NCBI GenBank assembly: GCA_950022655.1
Contig: OX465583.1
Location: 31,151,360-31,215,359 of the forward strand
DNA length: 64,000 nucleotides
Reading direction: 5' to 3'
Source of the DNA: Alentia gelatinosa
Taxonomy: Eukaryota > Annelida > Polychaeta > Phyllodocida > Polynoidae
Below the pieces are notes generated by a model. It was not told the DNA's origin. It saw only the letters and a list, made by a program, of their open reading frames with translations, and did no database searches. The position numbers were made by a program, and so were the translations under genes. Shown here piece by piece: positions 1 through 11,444 of this stretch (position 1 is its first letter; every line of letters starts with the position of its first letter).

Positions 1-1535
1 ACAAAAAGGTGGCCATTCAATTTGCGTGGCGTGTCTCAATATGCTTTGGTCAGCGTTCTCGCATTCACGGCTTAATTTGTTCTCCCGAACAGCGACGTTT
101 ATTTTGTTATCGTAGAAGTGTAAGCCGGAAATAGCTTCAAGATTAATAATTAGGATGACAAAATTGGGTCGTCCATCCGTCGTTATCAATTACATTTAAA
201 AAAAGATGTAATACAGCAATACCCTGTGAATACTATAAAGGATTTTAGCGTAACCAGCCGCCATCTTATTACCAGCCTTGGGTGGCCCCTTATAACCATG
301 ATAATAAATAGCATATGTTATCTCAAACTGAATATTGCAGCGACATCTATCGGTGTGTTATCTCTATTCGCATATCAAGTACTAAAAGTAGTATAACCGT
401 GCGAAGCGTGGGTAGGACAATTCTATTCTACCCCTCATTATCGCCCAAAGATAAATAAGCGGACGCCATCTGTATCTATTATGGGATGTCGGGGACGCCG
501 TCCCTATACCCATGACAACAGTATTATGCATCAACAAGCCAACTGTTACAGACTAGAGAATGTAGCAATGTAATATCACAGCATCCTTTAGTCAGGTTCC
601 CATTGGATGACCTATGCCATTGATGAATCTGTCTAATCACTGGCATATTATATGGCACTGTCTAGAAAATATCGGTCAATGAAAACTAACAATGTCGAGA
701 CAGTGCGACAGACTCCAGAAGAAGTAAATGTGCAATTCTGCACCACCGACCAACAAAAATGTCCCCAATCAAATCAAACCAGTTTGACTTTGTCATTTAG
801 TAGATGACAGTGGATTATCAGAGTCACCAATAAACTGTGCTAACATTGGGCTCCAACCATTTACCACTTTGTTATAGAAAGGCAATAGAAGTGATAGAGG
901 CTTTTGCCATCCAATGGAAAGCCAATTAGCCAACAGGACCTTTACATAAAGTATACCAGAATAGTGTTCATATAGAAGTATTCCTTCAAGTCTGGATTCA
1001 TCATTTAAATTTTCTTTTACAATCTCACGGCCCAGTTATTAACGACATCCTTGAGAATTTTGGACGTACTTGAATAATAGACAGCTATCTGACAGCACTC
1101 GAATTTTCAGAAAGGTTACAAGAATCTATCATTAGGTTAGATTGAAATCAGAATCAGTGTAATTTGCGTCAACACAGATGGTTACTACCTTTCTGCTGAG
1201 GCCTTTGGAGTTTGATATTGGTTGAAGTCTTGGGATGATTTGATTACCTTAGATCGCTGATTTCGAAAATAATTTTCTCAAGAATGATAACACAAACCGA
1301 AGCTGAACAGTTCTGACTAAAGATAGTGAATAACTGTTTTGTTTTTGTGTCTTTGTTTTTGGTGTGGTTTTATTTTTGTTTTTTATTGTGGTGTATATAA
1401 TCTGCTATACATATGAGAGAGATACAAATTTGGAATTTTGACGGCATTTCCGGATTTCCTTGTAGGCTCAACTTGCATCGCAGCAGGATATCCTACCTGA
1501 CCTGGATCCATCCATATGTCTAGGTAAAGGCCTAC
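1..1535. other. Unique AT-rich non-coding stretch
   Basis: I see no repeat family, long open frame or strong motif. The 64-codon minus frame at 1383-1577 lies behind the recursive-splice candidate but is cut off from it by a stop. Confidence 0.5.
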
Positions 1536-1575
1536 CTTTTCTGGAGAAGGTTTCAGAGTAATTCCTTTACGTAAC

Positions 1576-1612
1576 ACTTACCTGCAACAAAAAAAAGGAA
1601 CCATTAGTATGG
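1576..1612 (-). other. Candidate recursive (zero-length-exon) splice site
   Basis: Read on the minus strand: a branch-point-like ATACTAAT (about 1610-1603), a T-rich tract, then TTGTTGCAG immediately followed by GTAAGTG, with the junction between 1582 and 1581. Acceptor and donor are therefore fused. As an ordinary coding exon it fails: all three phases hit a stop within 30 bases. A further donor-like AAAAG|GTAGG lies 46 bases downstream (exon 1581-1536), like the 'RS-exon' donors of vertebrate recursive sites. Splicing the phase-1 donor of the NtA-like exon here would rebuild TGTG|GTAAGTGT almost identically. That this intron belongs to that gene is inference. Confidence 0.45.
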
Positions 1613-4600
1613 CGCTAAACACAAGGATAAAGGACGATTTTTATACTTTCAAAATGGATCATATACCTATGCCAGAAAATACTGTAAATACCAATCTCTG
1701 CTATGGAAGTAGTTGTTGACACATACCACCACACTGTGGCGGCATGGTAACGTACCACTATATTTTGAATACGATTGGTTGCACTTAACATGGAAAAACG
1801 TAAATAAAAATAAATAGATATAATACGGAAAAAAATTTCCTACCGAAGATTTAAAATAATATTGTGATTATGAATAACACTTTCCAAATCAGCACGCTTT
1901 TGTAAATATTCACTTGATTATCGATATTATTGATATATATATAATACAAGTACAACTTGTTAACCTTATTGGGACGGCCTGTCATACCTTGTTTCTTTTG
2001 ATGAAAATGGTTCACTCGCTCTGTGACCTCGTGAACTATTTTTATTGAAGGAAACGTGGAGCGAGATGCCTTCCCAATAAGTAGTTTATGTATACACTAA
2101 AATTTGTTCAAATATACTTTTGTCTTCCACTTTTTCATGGAAGACCTGCCTCTGGCAGAATGAATAAAGATATTAAAAAAAAATACATGTTGATTCGCCC
2201 TGCTGACCGGTTAGCAGAACCACAACTAAAACCCACTCTGATATCTGTCAACATCCTACAGGATTCAACTCGTGTCACAAATGATGTTTTCTAAACTCAC
2301 AAAAAAAGGTTAAGAGCTGATTTGATACTTGATATCTGACTTAAAGGTGATGTATGGTATTCTGAAATGCCAAGCCGAAAGGTTTCGCATTGAAAAAAGA
2401 TAGCGGGAGAATATGAAGCAGACGCATCTATTAGAAATCGTTCATTTATATTATTGATAGCTAACCGATTTCACCAATATCTGAATTACAATCTTATCAA
2501 AATATAATCAATCTATATGCAATTAGGAAACCGATGCAATTCAAATGAAATTGGTATTAGTAGAATACGTAATTGCAACCTTTTCATTGCCATTGCCCTG
2601 ATTGAATACACACGTTGATTCCTCAAAGGCTCTGGCACGATATCATTGAAGTCATATGATAGGCGTAGCCAGAGCAGAGCTCTTGAAAACTGATACTCAA
2701 TACAGCCATGTAAAGGTTTCCATCATATTATCGATACAGAGTAGTACACCGTATTGTGTATTTTCTATTTTGAAATATCCTATAGGCTCATATATGAATT
2801 GATTCAATTAACCTCTTTTGATAAAATGTTTTATTGAAGGAAGAAATTACAGTAAATTAGCAAGATTTTCAATTTCCCGGTCAATTGAAGGTCAATAACC
2901 ACATAGAGGAAGAAAACAAATTATATGAAATACGATTGAAATAACGTATTTCCTTTGTTTATCGTAATATATTAACGAAATACACGGTTGAGTCGGAAAG
3001 AACAAACTATTTCCTCATTGCATTGAAATATCCATCCCTACAGTGAAAGTTTGAGTAATGGCGATGTAGATTTTCCAAGACGATTATTTCAACCTGTCTT
3101 TCTATTTTTAGTAGCCAAGACCCTCGGAAACACATAAAATAATACATATTTGAAGTTGATTTTCTTTCTGGTCAAATAGAGCCTATTCAGTGCTTCCAAG
3201 AACTGATACCACCAGATGGCGCCTCTGGAGGCGGAACTGCAATGCGTATGCGCCAATGGGCGCGCATGTGCAGTCCACACCATACAGGAAAGCGGCGGTA
3301 ATTGGAAATAAACAGCCCAGCAGTCCTAATTAGCCCCGGCCGACTTTTTGTTTATCCCGATGGTGATGGATTATTTTAAGATAGACAATGCCAATTCCGA
3401 TGGCCACACACACTGCCTCCAGGCCTGGTGCGTGAGAGCGAAGGCATGGCGCCTCCAGAGATGATGAATATAAATGCAATTTGTTTTGGTGCGCCACGGA
3501 ATCCATCCATAACCTCCACCATTGCCACATTCATATTACATGGTAATAGCCCCATGAAGCGTCTTAATTCCAAAGCAGTGGAGACTGCATGTCAGATCAG
3601 ACATATATCTATATCCCCTTCTTCTTGCCAGTCCTCAGAAATAGATAAGAAGGGCTCTGGCTGTGTATATGTAGGAGAGATGAAGTTGTCACGGGAGATT
3701 GGGGAAGATATGGGTCCGGGGATAGGTATTTGATCCTGCAGTAATGGGAAGAACATGTTGGTTTCTTCTTCTATTGTCAGCAGCCATTGGATAAAACGTC
3801 AGGGAAAGCCGCTCTGAATTACTGTCTCATACACCCACTCTACTAAACCAGAAAAACAGTGGCGCTTTCTGTCTCCACTGAAAGAGGATGGCTTAGATCC
3901 TACTTAAAGTATTCAAAGTATATTTTTAGGTATTTTTTCTCTTTTTTTTCATTCCAGTACTTATGCTAAGCTTTTATTTCATGGATAAGTGGATAGCATG
4001 ATTAATATATGTACATTATAATTTTGTTATCACTCTGTGGTTTACAATTTGATATGATAATGGCGAGTCTCCCATTGGCCAATGTACTACCTACGGTAAG
4101 TAGCATCTACAGCAAATCCTGTGCACATGAGATAACCATTTGAAATGTGAAAAGTGCTACATATAATGATAAAAAAACTGTGTAAACTTAACATACTATC
4201 TCAAACTTGTGTAAGCAACGATATTCAATAACAAAAACCAGTTAAATAGCAAGATTTGGTATCGTGGAAATTGAGCTTTTGTTTTAGCAATATATTGCTA
4301 CTATAAAGACAAGACAGTCATAGGTGTATAGTGAAGGTATATTCTACTAAACCCCTGCTAGGCTGCAGGTAAGGGGACCTCCTCCAGGGTCTGATTGGAC
4401 ACGCACGGGGATGGGTGTGGGGTGTTAGAGGGGTCCGCATACGACACTCCGCACGCTATCTCCTACTCCAGCAACCTCTAGTAACCTCCAGGCAGGCAGC
4501 AGCATCTTTAAACCCCTCTGATATCTGCTTCCTCACATCAAGGCCTGTCTCCTATCTTTCTGAACCCCACCCTACACCTCTAACCCTAGAAACACGAGAT

Positions 4601-4927
4601 ATTCCCCCAGGTTTATACATATATACTCAAAACAAACTCGAAGCCTTTTGCATTTCGTAGGAAAGATACAATTTGTGTTCATATTATATAAGAAGATTGT
4701 CTTGCTGAAGAAGTAAATAACTAAGCCTTCTTCATATCCAAAGGCAAGCATATGTTTGTATCGTAAAGAACCCTGATTGAATACTTGGGGTTTTCAAGAT
4801 TGCGTATGTTGTCTATCTTGGTATTTTGGGTCTGAATCTTTTTTTTCTGGTGTCAGTTGTCACAATGATATCACGACCTATCGATCATTTGGATCATACC
4901 TTTTCAGAACATCCTGATATGAATGAC
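1613..4927. other. Non-coding stretch around the first CTCF motif
   Basis: Mostly AT-rich unique sequence. GC-richer patches lie at 3190-3460 and 4370-4600; the latter has GCTGCAG|GTAAGG on the plus strand, a possible donor with no supporting exon. Short overlapping open frames only. Confidence 0.45.
3209..3222 (+). promoter_or_regulatory. CTCF-type motif, forward
   Basis: CCACCAGATGGCGC fits the established CTCF core CCASYAGRKGGCRS at every position. It sits in a small GC-rich patch (3190-3300) with a GCCAATGGGCGCGC CCAAT-type word at about 3251-3264. Confidence 0.5.
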
Positions 4928-4930
4928 TAA

Positions 4931-5167
4931 GTCCTGGCGTCCACCTACTACGACAGAAATTTAGACCTACCGATATGGCACCGGTACAAAAAGCAAATAT
5001 CGGAGACATATCCACCACGCATCGTAAGGTTTTTTTACAGTGCCTAATCCCAGAAATGTTATCAACTGCCCCAGAATTAGGTGACCTTTCGACGCGACTT
5101 TGATTTTTTATCGGGAGGTGCTTCATAGACCATATCGGAGCCATATTGAGCAGGTGGATGCCGGGCC
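4931..5167 (-). mobile_element. PIF/Harbinger-like MITE, copy A
   Basis: Terminal inverted repeats begin GTCCTGGCGTCCACCTACTA and end ...CAGGTGGATGCCGGGC, flanked on both sides by TAA (4928-4930 and 5168-5170). Internal sequence matches copies B and D in reverse orientation and lacks about 45 bases. The 3-bp TWA target duplication is typical of PIF/Harbinger elements. No transposase is encoded. Confidence 0.75.
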
Positions 5168-5983
5168 TAACTTGGCAGTTGTTCAGTGCTGAAACTTATA
5201 AGTCTATTAGTTGATTGATGTGTGCACACTAGGTGTTCATCGAGATATAGCATGTAAAAGCGAAGCGATCTTCATGCATTATTTGTGGAGTATTTCTGAT
5301 TATCCTGGCCCATGTCTTTACTCCTTGCTGTACTAAATGTGTCTCTCTTCATGACGTGGAGACTTGGCTGGTGCCATCAAGTAATAGAACCTTTTTTTAT
5401 ACCAAGAGATTGACCTCCTTCCACTGTAATCCAATCATATTTGATGATATTTCCCACACTGAAGCCCTGCGAACATTATTTGTAATTCTAAAGAACTTAG
5501 ATCACAGTAAATTCACTATATGATGGTTTCAAAATTACATCGCAACCTTTTTGTACAAGTTTAAAATACTTCATCAGGTGATCACTTGTAATTTTTTAAC
5601 TGTATTAAAAAGTTCAAGGGATAATGGATGGTTGATGATTGGTGTCTTATTCGGAACTAAAGTTTCACAATAACGTGGACTTTACCAAAGTTAAAAATAC
5701 TGAATCAGACATTAGTAGAAGCAGAGAGCAAGATGGTGGCCCTCAATTTCTTCTCTATTTGAATGTATTATATTTTATTGTAGGAGTGCCCTGAATGACA
5801 TCCAATTTAAGTGTTTCCCAATGCTAAACGATCTCTATGTGACATGTGGAAATACTGATGAAATTGATATTTTTTGAATTTAAGAAAATTTATATTTACA
5901 TTGACAGATTTTGTAAAAAAATATATATTATATAAAAAAAGATGTAAAATATTTATATGGAAATAAAATGTGCAAAAACCATA

Positions 5984-6433
5984 TTAGAAATTCCCCGTCC
6001 CCCCGCCCCTGCCATTTAGTGCCGATTCTACATCAGTCAGACTTCCTTCTATGGCAATGATGCTATTTACTGTGAGCAGTGCGCTATGCTTTACGAGCCG
6101 TGGGAGGTATGAGTCAGACGGATGGGGATGGGGGTAAAACAAGATTAGGGTGTTTGCCTTCATGCAGATCGCACGAGTTGTCCAGTCCCCGCCGGAGCCG
6201 TTTATCACGCCTGGTAGATTATCCCTGCAGGGTGATAATCCGCTGGCTGATAAGACACCCAGCCATCCCTGGGGTCGCTGATCCGCTGCACAGACTGCGG
6301 TACTCCCGGGCTGTAGATTGCCTCCTGTGTATGACTGTATAGACACCTCCCTGTGTACCCCCACCCACCACCTCCTCCCCCTACCACCTACAACACTGAC
6401 ATGCTTCATTGGCACGCCCCATTGGTACTTCAT
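5984..6433 (-). CDS. 149-codon open frame, unrecognised (doubtful)
   Basis: Begins MKYQWGVPMKHVSVVGGRGR and ends in a Gly-rich ALNGRGGGTGNF. No signal peptide, membrane segment or known motif. It overlaps a GC-rich patch with GATA motifs and a plus-strand frame of 87 codons. Probably chance. Confidence 0.12.
   Translation of the reverse strand: MKYQWGVPMKHVSVVGGRGRRWWVGVHREVSIQSYTGGNLQPGSTAVCAADQRPQGWLGVLSASGLSPCRDNLPGVINGSGGDWTTRAICMKANTLILFYPHPHPSDSYLPRLVKHSALLTVNSIIAIEGSLTDVESALNGRGGGTGNF
6202..6253. promoter_or_regulatory. Cluster of four GATA motifs
   Basis: TTATC at 6202 and 6219 and GATAA at 6234 and 6249, the middle two arranged as a near-palindrome (GATTATCCCTGCAGGGTGATAATC-like, 6217-6240). 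Four GATA words in 52 bases in a GC-rich patch is unusual locally. Confidence 0.35.
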
Positions 6434-7109
6434 TTGAATACTTAAAAGGAACTACATCGAGAGGAGTCAGAAGGTTTGGTACGCCACAAGTTATGGGTGC
6501 TTTGCGCTTTCCCGGTTCAGATTTTATCTCATTCCGTTTTACAAATAAAGAATATCATTAACATATATATCAAAAAATAATATAATAATAATGAGTTGTT
6601 TTAATAGCTAGAATCTCCATATTGCTGTCTTGGTGGAGAGGATAGATCCTGGCTGTTGTTTTCCGACGACATCAATGCATGTGGCATAGGTTTTTTAATG
6701 TGTTTTTAAAGGTATCCCACAAAGTGAGTTTTTCCAAATTGTTTACACTTTACTATTTGGAAAACATTTTAAAACAGTATCTGTGATATATACCAGGTAA
6801 AATGGCATTAGTCCATTTTGTGATAGGTTGTTTTGGGTTTTATGCAAATCAACGTTGTGTAAACATTTTTCTCTTCGGAAAATGGAGTGTCGTGGTGATC
6901 CAGCATAATGTCCTGATACCCTTCAATTCTTCTCAGATCACCCTTCCTACTTGTACCCTACTTGTATTGTGTCTTTCATTATACTGCACCCTTACTTTCT
7001 CTACTTCCAGTCAAATCGCTATGGTAGTTGTAAAAGTAAATTTGCGATCCAATAATAACGAACGATACCACAAAAACAGGAGGAAGGTTCCCCTATACTG
7101 ATTGGCCCA

Positions 7110-7340
7110 GGTCCTGTCCATTAATTGTCATGTACTGTCTTGCATTAGCCCTTCCCTTTGCTGCCCCTGCACTGCCCTCCATCGCTTCATCCTGTTAGCA
7201 GCCCATTACTGTCATGCACTGATTTACCCTGATCCTTACCTTAATTGACCTGTATTGTCCTGCACTGATTTTCCCCAACCCTTCCCTTAACCAACCTGCA
7301 CTGTTTTGCACTGCTTGGTCTCTTATTGCCCTTCCCCACT
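7110..7340. repeat. Degenerate ~47-bp minisatellite
   Basis: TGTCATGCACTGATTTACCC and relatives recur near 7207, 7255 and 7301, with a diverged copy near 7134, alternating with AACCCTTCCCTT words. Confidence 0.5.
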
Positions 7341-7370
7341 GCACCATTTTCTTTACCCCAAGGGGCCCAT

Positions 7371-7400
7371 CACGTGACACTCACTTTAGTACCACGTGAC
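7371..7400. promoter_or_regulatory. Paired CACGTGAC E-boxes
   Basis: CACGTGAC occurs at 7371-7378 and 7393-7400. This is the USF/MITF/TFEB-class E-box. ATTGGC and CCATTGG words follow at about 7445 and 7508. Confidence 0.4.
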
Positions 7401-7843
7401 AGGATCAATGTGGCCACTGAGTGTGGCCTGCTGTCTGGGCGCTATTGGCTGCTGTTTTAATTCCACCCTCAAAAAGTCCGTTGCCTAACAAGGGACATTC
7501 TCCTACCCCATTGGTGGAAGCATGATTTCTGCAGGAATCTCCTTGATAGTAGCCTTATGTGTGCAGCGAGGGTGAATAGGTGGTTGATGGCATCTATTGT
7601 GAACGTAAAAGACCAGGTTAACATAACATTGGCTGCGGATGGTGGCCATTAAAACATACAGGATTCCCTGTATGGGTCGCATGGCCTTTTGATGGTATTC
7701 CTGTTGTGGGTGGGAGATCACACGACATAGGACTGACTGCCGTACCCCCGTTCCCTTTGCCTCTCTGCCCACCCCGCCTCCGGGACCGGCAATATGCAGT
7801 GCCACGTCCCACCCTCCGCAGGCCTCACGCCCAAACCTGTCTG

Positions 7844-7857
7844 GTAGCCATGGCAAC
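7844..7857 (+). promoter_or_regulatory. RFX X-box
   Basis: GTAGCCATGGCAAC is a perfect GTNRCC-N2-RGYAAC X-box, the site of RFX factors at ciliary and other promoters. A CCAATCAG word follows at about 7877. The island (7690-7950) is CpG-enriched. Confidence 0.45.
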
Positions 7858-7957
7858 AAAATGAGACCACTCCTCCCAATCAGCACCAGATCGAGGGGTG
7901 GTGGGATAAACCATCAGGGTACGGCGCCGCCTGCACGATCACGGGCACGGGGTGTAT

Positions 7958-8013
7958 ACGGGGTGTAGGCGGGGTGTAGGCGGGGTGTAGGCGGGGTGTA
8001 GGCGGGGTGTAGG
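7958..8013. repeat. 11-bp G-rich minisatellite (perfect core)
   Basis: Five near-perfect GGGGTGTAGGC units in a row. A similar 25-base block, GGATAAACCATCA(N)3GTACGGCGCC, flanks it on both sides (about 7902-7927 and 8023-8048). The G-runs could form G-quadruplexes. Confidence 0.8.
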
Positions 8014-8048
8014 AGGAGTGGTAGGATAAACCATCATAGTACGGCGCC

Positions 8049-8480
8049 TACGTCGTGCACATGGTAAAGATGGGTGTAGGCGGGGCTTAGGCCGGGCATA
8101 GAAGGGAGTAGGTAAGGTATATGTGAGTATGGGCAGGGTGTAGGCAGGGTGTAGGTTGTGTATGCATGGTGCGGTTAGGCTGTATGTGGGATTTAGGGGA
8201 AGGTGAGAGGCAGGGCATGCACATATGTAAGGTATAGGGGGTATAATAAGGGTGTAGATGGGGTATAGGCAGGGTGTTGGTTGGGTGTACGCAGAGTGTA
8301 ATATGTGAGGTGTGGGCAGGGTGTATTGGGTTATATATGCTGGATAAAGTGTGTGTAGTTGCGGATTTGGCAGGTTGTAGGTAGGGTGTAGGAAGGCTGG
8401 AATGGATAAGACTAGACAAGGGCAGAGGCAGGCGTGAGCTGGAGCAGAGAAGGGCCTATTAGAGGAGGACAAGACCAGGT
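8049..8480. repeat. Degenerate GGGTGTAGG-type repeat
   Basis: Diverged continuation of the 11-bp array with recurring AGGGTGTAGG and GGGTGTAGGCAG words. The complementary strand is Pro/Tyr/Thr-rich, producing the 188-codon open frame at 7939-8505, which I do not regard as a gene. Confidence 0.65.
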
Positions 8481-9097
8481 TGTGAGCTAAGGTACAGAAG
8501 AGCATGCTGAGGCAAGGTTAGATCATTACATGGCAGGATTGGGCATAAGGGGGGGGGGCGTTAAGGGAATGTCCCAAGCCGAAAAGGGCAAAGCAGGGTG
8601 AGGCATCCCAGAAGGTGCTAGATCTAGTGGTTTTAGTACAGAGCGGGGTTGTGCCAGAGAAATGGGTTGAGTCAGTACATCGGCAGGATGGGATGGATCA
8701 AAATGGGATAAAATTGGAGAAATATGGGATTGGATTGGGTTTAGCCAGGGCATATGGGTGTTTAATAGGTGAGTGTGGGGGTATCAAATAGGGCGGGAGT
8801 CGGGTGGGGATGGCGTGGGGGTAGAAGAGGGTTGTACCGTTTCACCAGGGTTAGAGGAGCATAGGGGCCACACATAAAGTATCAACGAAAACTACTGAAA
8901 ATTGGAACTTCCTATATCCTCTCAATCCTCGGCGAAATGGATTAAAGAAGAGGTTTACAACATTTACGACATATTGGACCCCCTGCCTCTATGCTTTAAG
9001 TTAATGCTGACCTTATACACGCATATCCATACATAATAGATGCAGGCATACCTTTATACACACACATTCATACGCACATATATATACACTATAAATA

Positions 9098-9175
9098 TCT
9101 AAACATACATACATACATACATACATCATAAATACATTCACACAGAAACACACATACATAGACATACATACAGTC
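9098..9175. repeat. (CATA)n-like repeat
   Basis: Perfect CATA units at 9103-9126, then degenerate CATACATAGACATACATA. Produces the Tyr/Val/Cys-rich minus frames nearby. Confidence 0.8.
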
Positions 9176-9200
9176 CGTAAAAAAATACATGCACAATCTT

Positions 9201-9328
9201 GACTGGTTAGAGATACAAGCGGCTGTCTGTTTCGAGGAGTTGACATGCAGAAATATCCGAGCGTATGCAAGGATATTGTGCAGAGGCAACTCCGAGGAGC
9301 ATACGACCGCGTTTATCTGAAACCAGTC
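9201..9328. repeat. Foldback element, 128 bp, long imperfect hairpin
   Basis: The 5' arm starts GACTGGTTAGAGATACAAGC and the 3' arm ends GCGTTTATCTGAAACCAGTC. About 58 bases of each arm pair with scattered mismatches around a centre AATATCCGAGCGTATGCAAG. It shares its core with the smaller palindrome at 11078, suggesting one family. Confidence 0.55.
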
Positions 9329-9611
9329 TATTTTATATTTATTATCCACCTTTTCCTGACAAATAGCGTACCTATATTATTTAATTTAGGTGCGCACAAT
9401 TTTTTTTATATGCACTTTTTTTTACGTATGCGCCGTATTTTGTAACAAAGAGCATACGTCATACCTCTATGCTACGGGTATGTCCATAACCATTCCCTAT
9501 GTCTTTTCTATGGACAATTTGTATTAGATGGATAATAGATATTTTAACCTACACAGGACCTACCCCATAACCCGCTAGACTCCAGTTACTGTATGATGAT
9601 AAGGCACTTAC

Positions 9612-9750
9612 TGCCCTGCCGGCACCCTCAGTCCTGGAGGAGAGGGTGACGGCCAACACGCCGCCACAGACGGCATCGTCCCCTCCGCTCAACACCCACC
9701 CCGGGCACGGTACACCGTTCAATAAAACCGCCCGCTTCAAAATTCGCACG
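9612..9750 (-). CDS. Candidate exon ending in a strong donor (5' limit unknown)
   Basis: The minus strand carries GGCA|GTAAGTGCC (intron starts 9611) at the end of a CpG-rich block. One frame, running through LLNGVPCPGWVLSGGDDAV and ending TEGAGRA, is open to the donor (phase 0). The overlapping 83-codon frame starting at 9879 stops before it. No convincing acceptor is seen. Weak evidence. Confidence 0.2.
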
Positions 9751-10229
9751 CAAACCGGTCGTTAACCCCGACGTTTTTTCAGCTCCAACTGAAACTTCAA
9801 CATAATTTCCGGAAACCGCGACATTGGGAGAGAAGCCCACAGACTCCTCCCAGGGTTCAATGTCAAGCTTCGCGTGCATGTTGTCTCATGTACTGACACT
9901 CCTACATGTCATTATAGGATCCCTGTACATGTCTTTACATGTCTCCTCTTAACCATATGCCATTCTTCATATACGTGTCCTCATACTATTCATCATATTC
10001 ATTTTTTACTTCAGCTTTATCCTAGAGGTTTCTATTAGATAACGATATTCCCTATTTTCTTGAGGGTCCTGGATCAAAAGTGTTATATCGTTCTTTTCTT
10101 CTTTTTTTGTTGTTGTTGTTGTTGTCTTTCTTTTAACATCATTACACGCCATCCTTTTCATATCGTAATATAAGTAGCAGGCAATTAAAGTGTTTAAAAA
10201 GGTAATTACAAATCACTGAAGGTTCCTTA

Positions 10230-10511
10230 GGCCTGGCGTCCACCTACTGCGATATGGCTCCGATATGGTCTACGATGCACCTCTCAGTAAGAAATCAAAA
10301 TCGCGTCAGAAGGTCACCTGATATCGGGGCAGTTGACTACGTTTCTGCGATGAGGCAACGGAAAAAAAACCTTACGATGCATGGTGCATTGGCATGTCAA
10401 CACATATGTCTACGATTTTGCACCTTCCCGATATGTCCCCAATATTTGCTTTTTGTATCGGTGCCATATTGGTAGGTCTAAATTTCTATCGTAGTAGGTG
10501 GACGCCAGGCC
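10230..10511 (+). mobile_element. PIF/Harbinger-like MITE, copy B
   Basis: 282-bp foldback element. Its 5' end GGCCTGGCGTCCACCTACTG and 3' end AGTAGGTGGACGCCAGGCC are inverted repeats, flanked by TTA on both sides (10227-10229 and 10512-10514). The interior matches copy D over nearly its full length, including TCTACGATGCACCTC near the 5' end. Non-coding; the 73-codon open frame over it is a by-product. Confidence 0.8.
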
Positions 10512-10514
10512 TTA

Positions 10515-11440
10515 ATTGATGGATCTGTAACAAGGACAGATCACACCGGTATATTGCTGAAGTCCTTATTCGGTCAATAAGATAAATTCCTTTTTTTGTA
10601 TTGATCCTATCTTCATCATCACGTCATTCTGCATATAGATGTCACACCATAAATATACCCTTAGATGTGCATTATATATAACAGATCATTACATTCCATG
10701 TTCCATGTCACTACTCAACCAATATACAAATCATTACATGTCATGACCTATACACATATCATCACATGGTAATTCAAAACATGTTGTGATCATGGTACAT
10801 GTCACCACATGTCGTGCCTGTACACACATCATCAGGTAGAATGACCTGCATTGATGGAGATACCATTAACACTGATTTCTATACATATGCAAACCGCACC
10901 CTCAGACCTCTCATATCTTTGATTCCTCTACCACGTACAGGTTTACTCAAAATTGGCCTGCTTTACTTTATCTCATGAGCTGCTATTACAAATGTTGCAA
11001 TTCTACCCATCTAAAATCAGGTTAAATCATATATATATATCGTGGTATAGTGACCGTGAACTCTAAGTTGATGCGTAGTAATATCCGAGCGACTACGAGG
11101 ATATTACAGAAAACCCCTGTAAGACATTTGTACTTCTATATCACGCCATAACACCACAACACTGTTAAGCACAGTGGTAATTCGGTGTACATTCTTACAC
11201 CATTATAGAGTTAGCTATTTTCCCATGCCTTTAGCATGCGAAACCTTTTATTACAGTGAGTTCTGATGGTAAATAAAATAACCATGACTGATTTTAATGA
11301 ACATTGAAGAAACTTATTTTGAAGTAAATGATGATTTGTCCTCATTTTGGATGGACCTCTTGTCAGAAATTCTAACGTGCAAGAATCGCCGTGTATCTGT
11401 TTCCAGGTGCTTTATACATTTCCTATGGAGACTTTGTATT
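10515..11440. other. AT-rich stretch with ACATGTCA-like words
   Basis: Recurring CACATGTC/ATTACATG words (10640-10860) suggest an old, faded tandem repeat. Nothing coding. Confidence 0.35.
11078..11107. repeat. Small palindrome sharing the core of the 9201 foldback
   Basis: GTAATATCC ... GGATATTAC with a 12-base loop beginning GAGCG. The left flank GTTGATGCGTAGTAATATCC resembles the left arm of the 9201-9328 element (GTTGACATGCAGAAATATCC). Confidence 0.4.
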
Positions 11441-11444
11441 AGAG

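Noticed and set aside
7939..8505. 188-codon minus open frame, Pro/Tyr/Thr/His-rich
   Set aside because: It is the complement of the G-rich 11-bp array and its degenerate continuation; no start context, splice sites or domain.
10254..10475. Plus open frame of 73 codons starting MAPIWST, also seen at 50426 (and, on the minus strand, 4878-5144)
   Set aside because: The same peptide start at three MITE copies looks like a conserved protein, but the frame is set by the inverted-repeat MITE sequence and differs downstream between copies.
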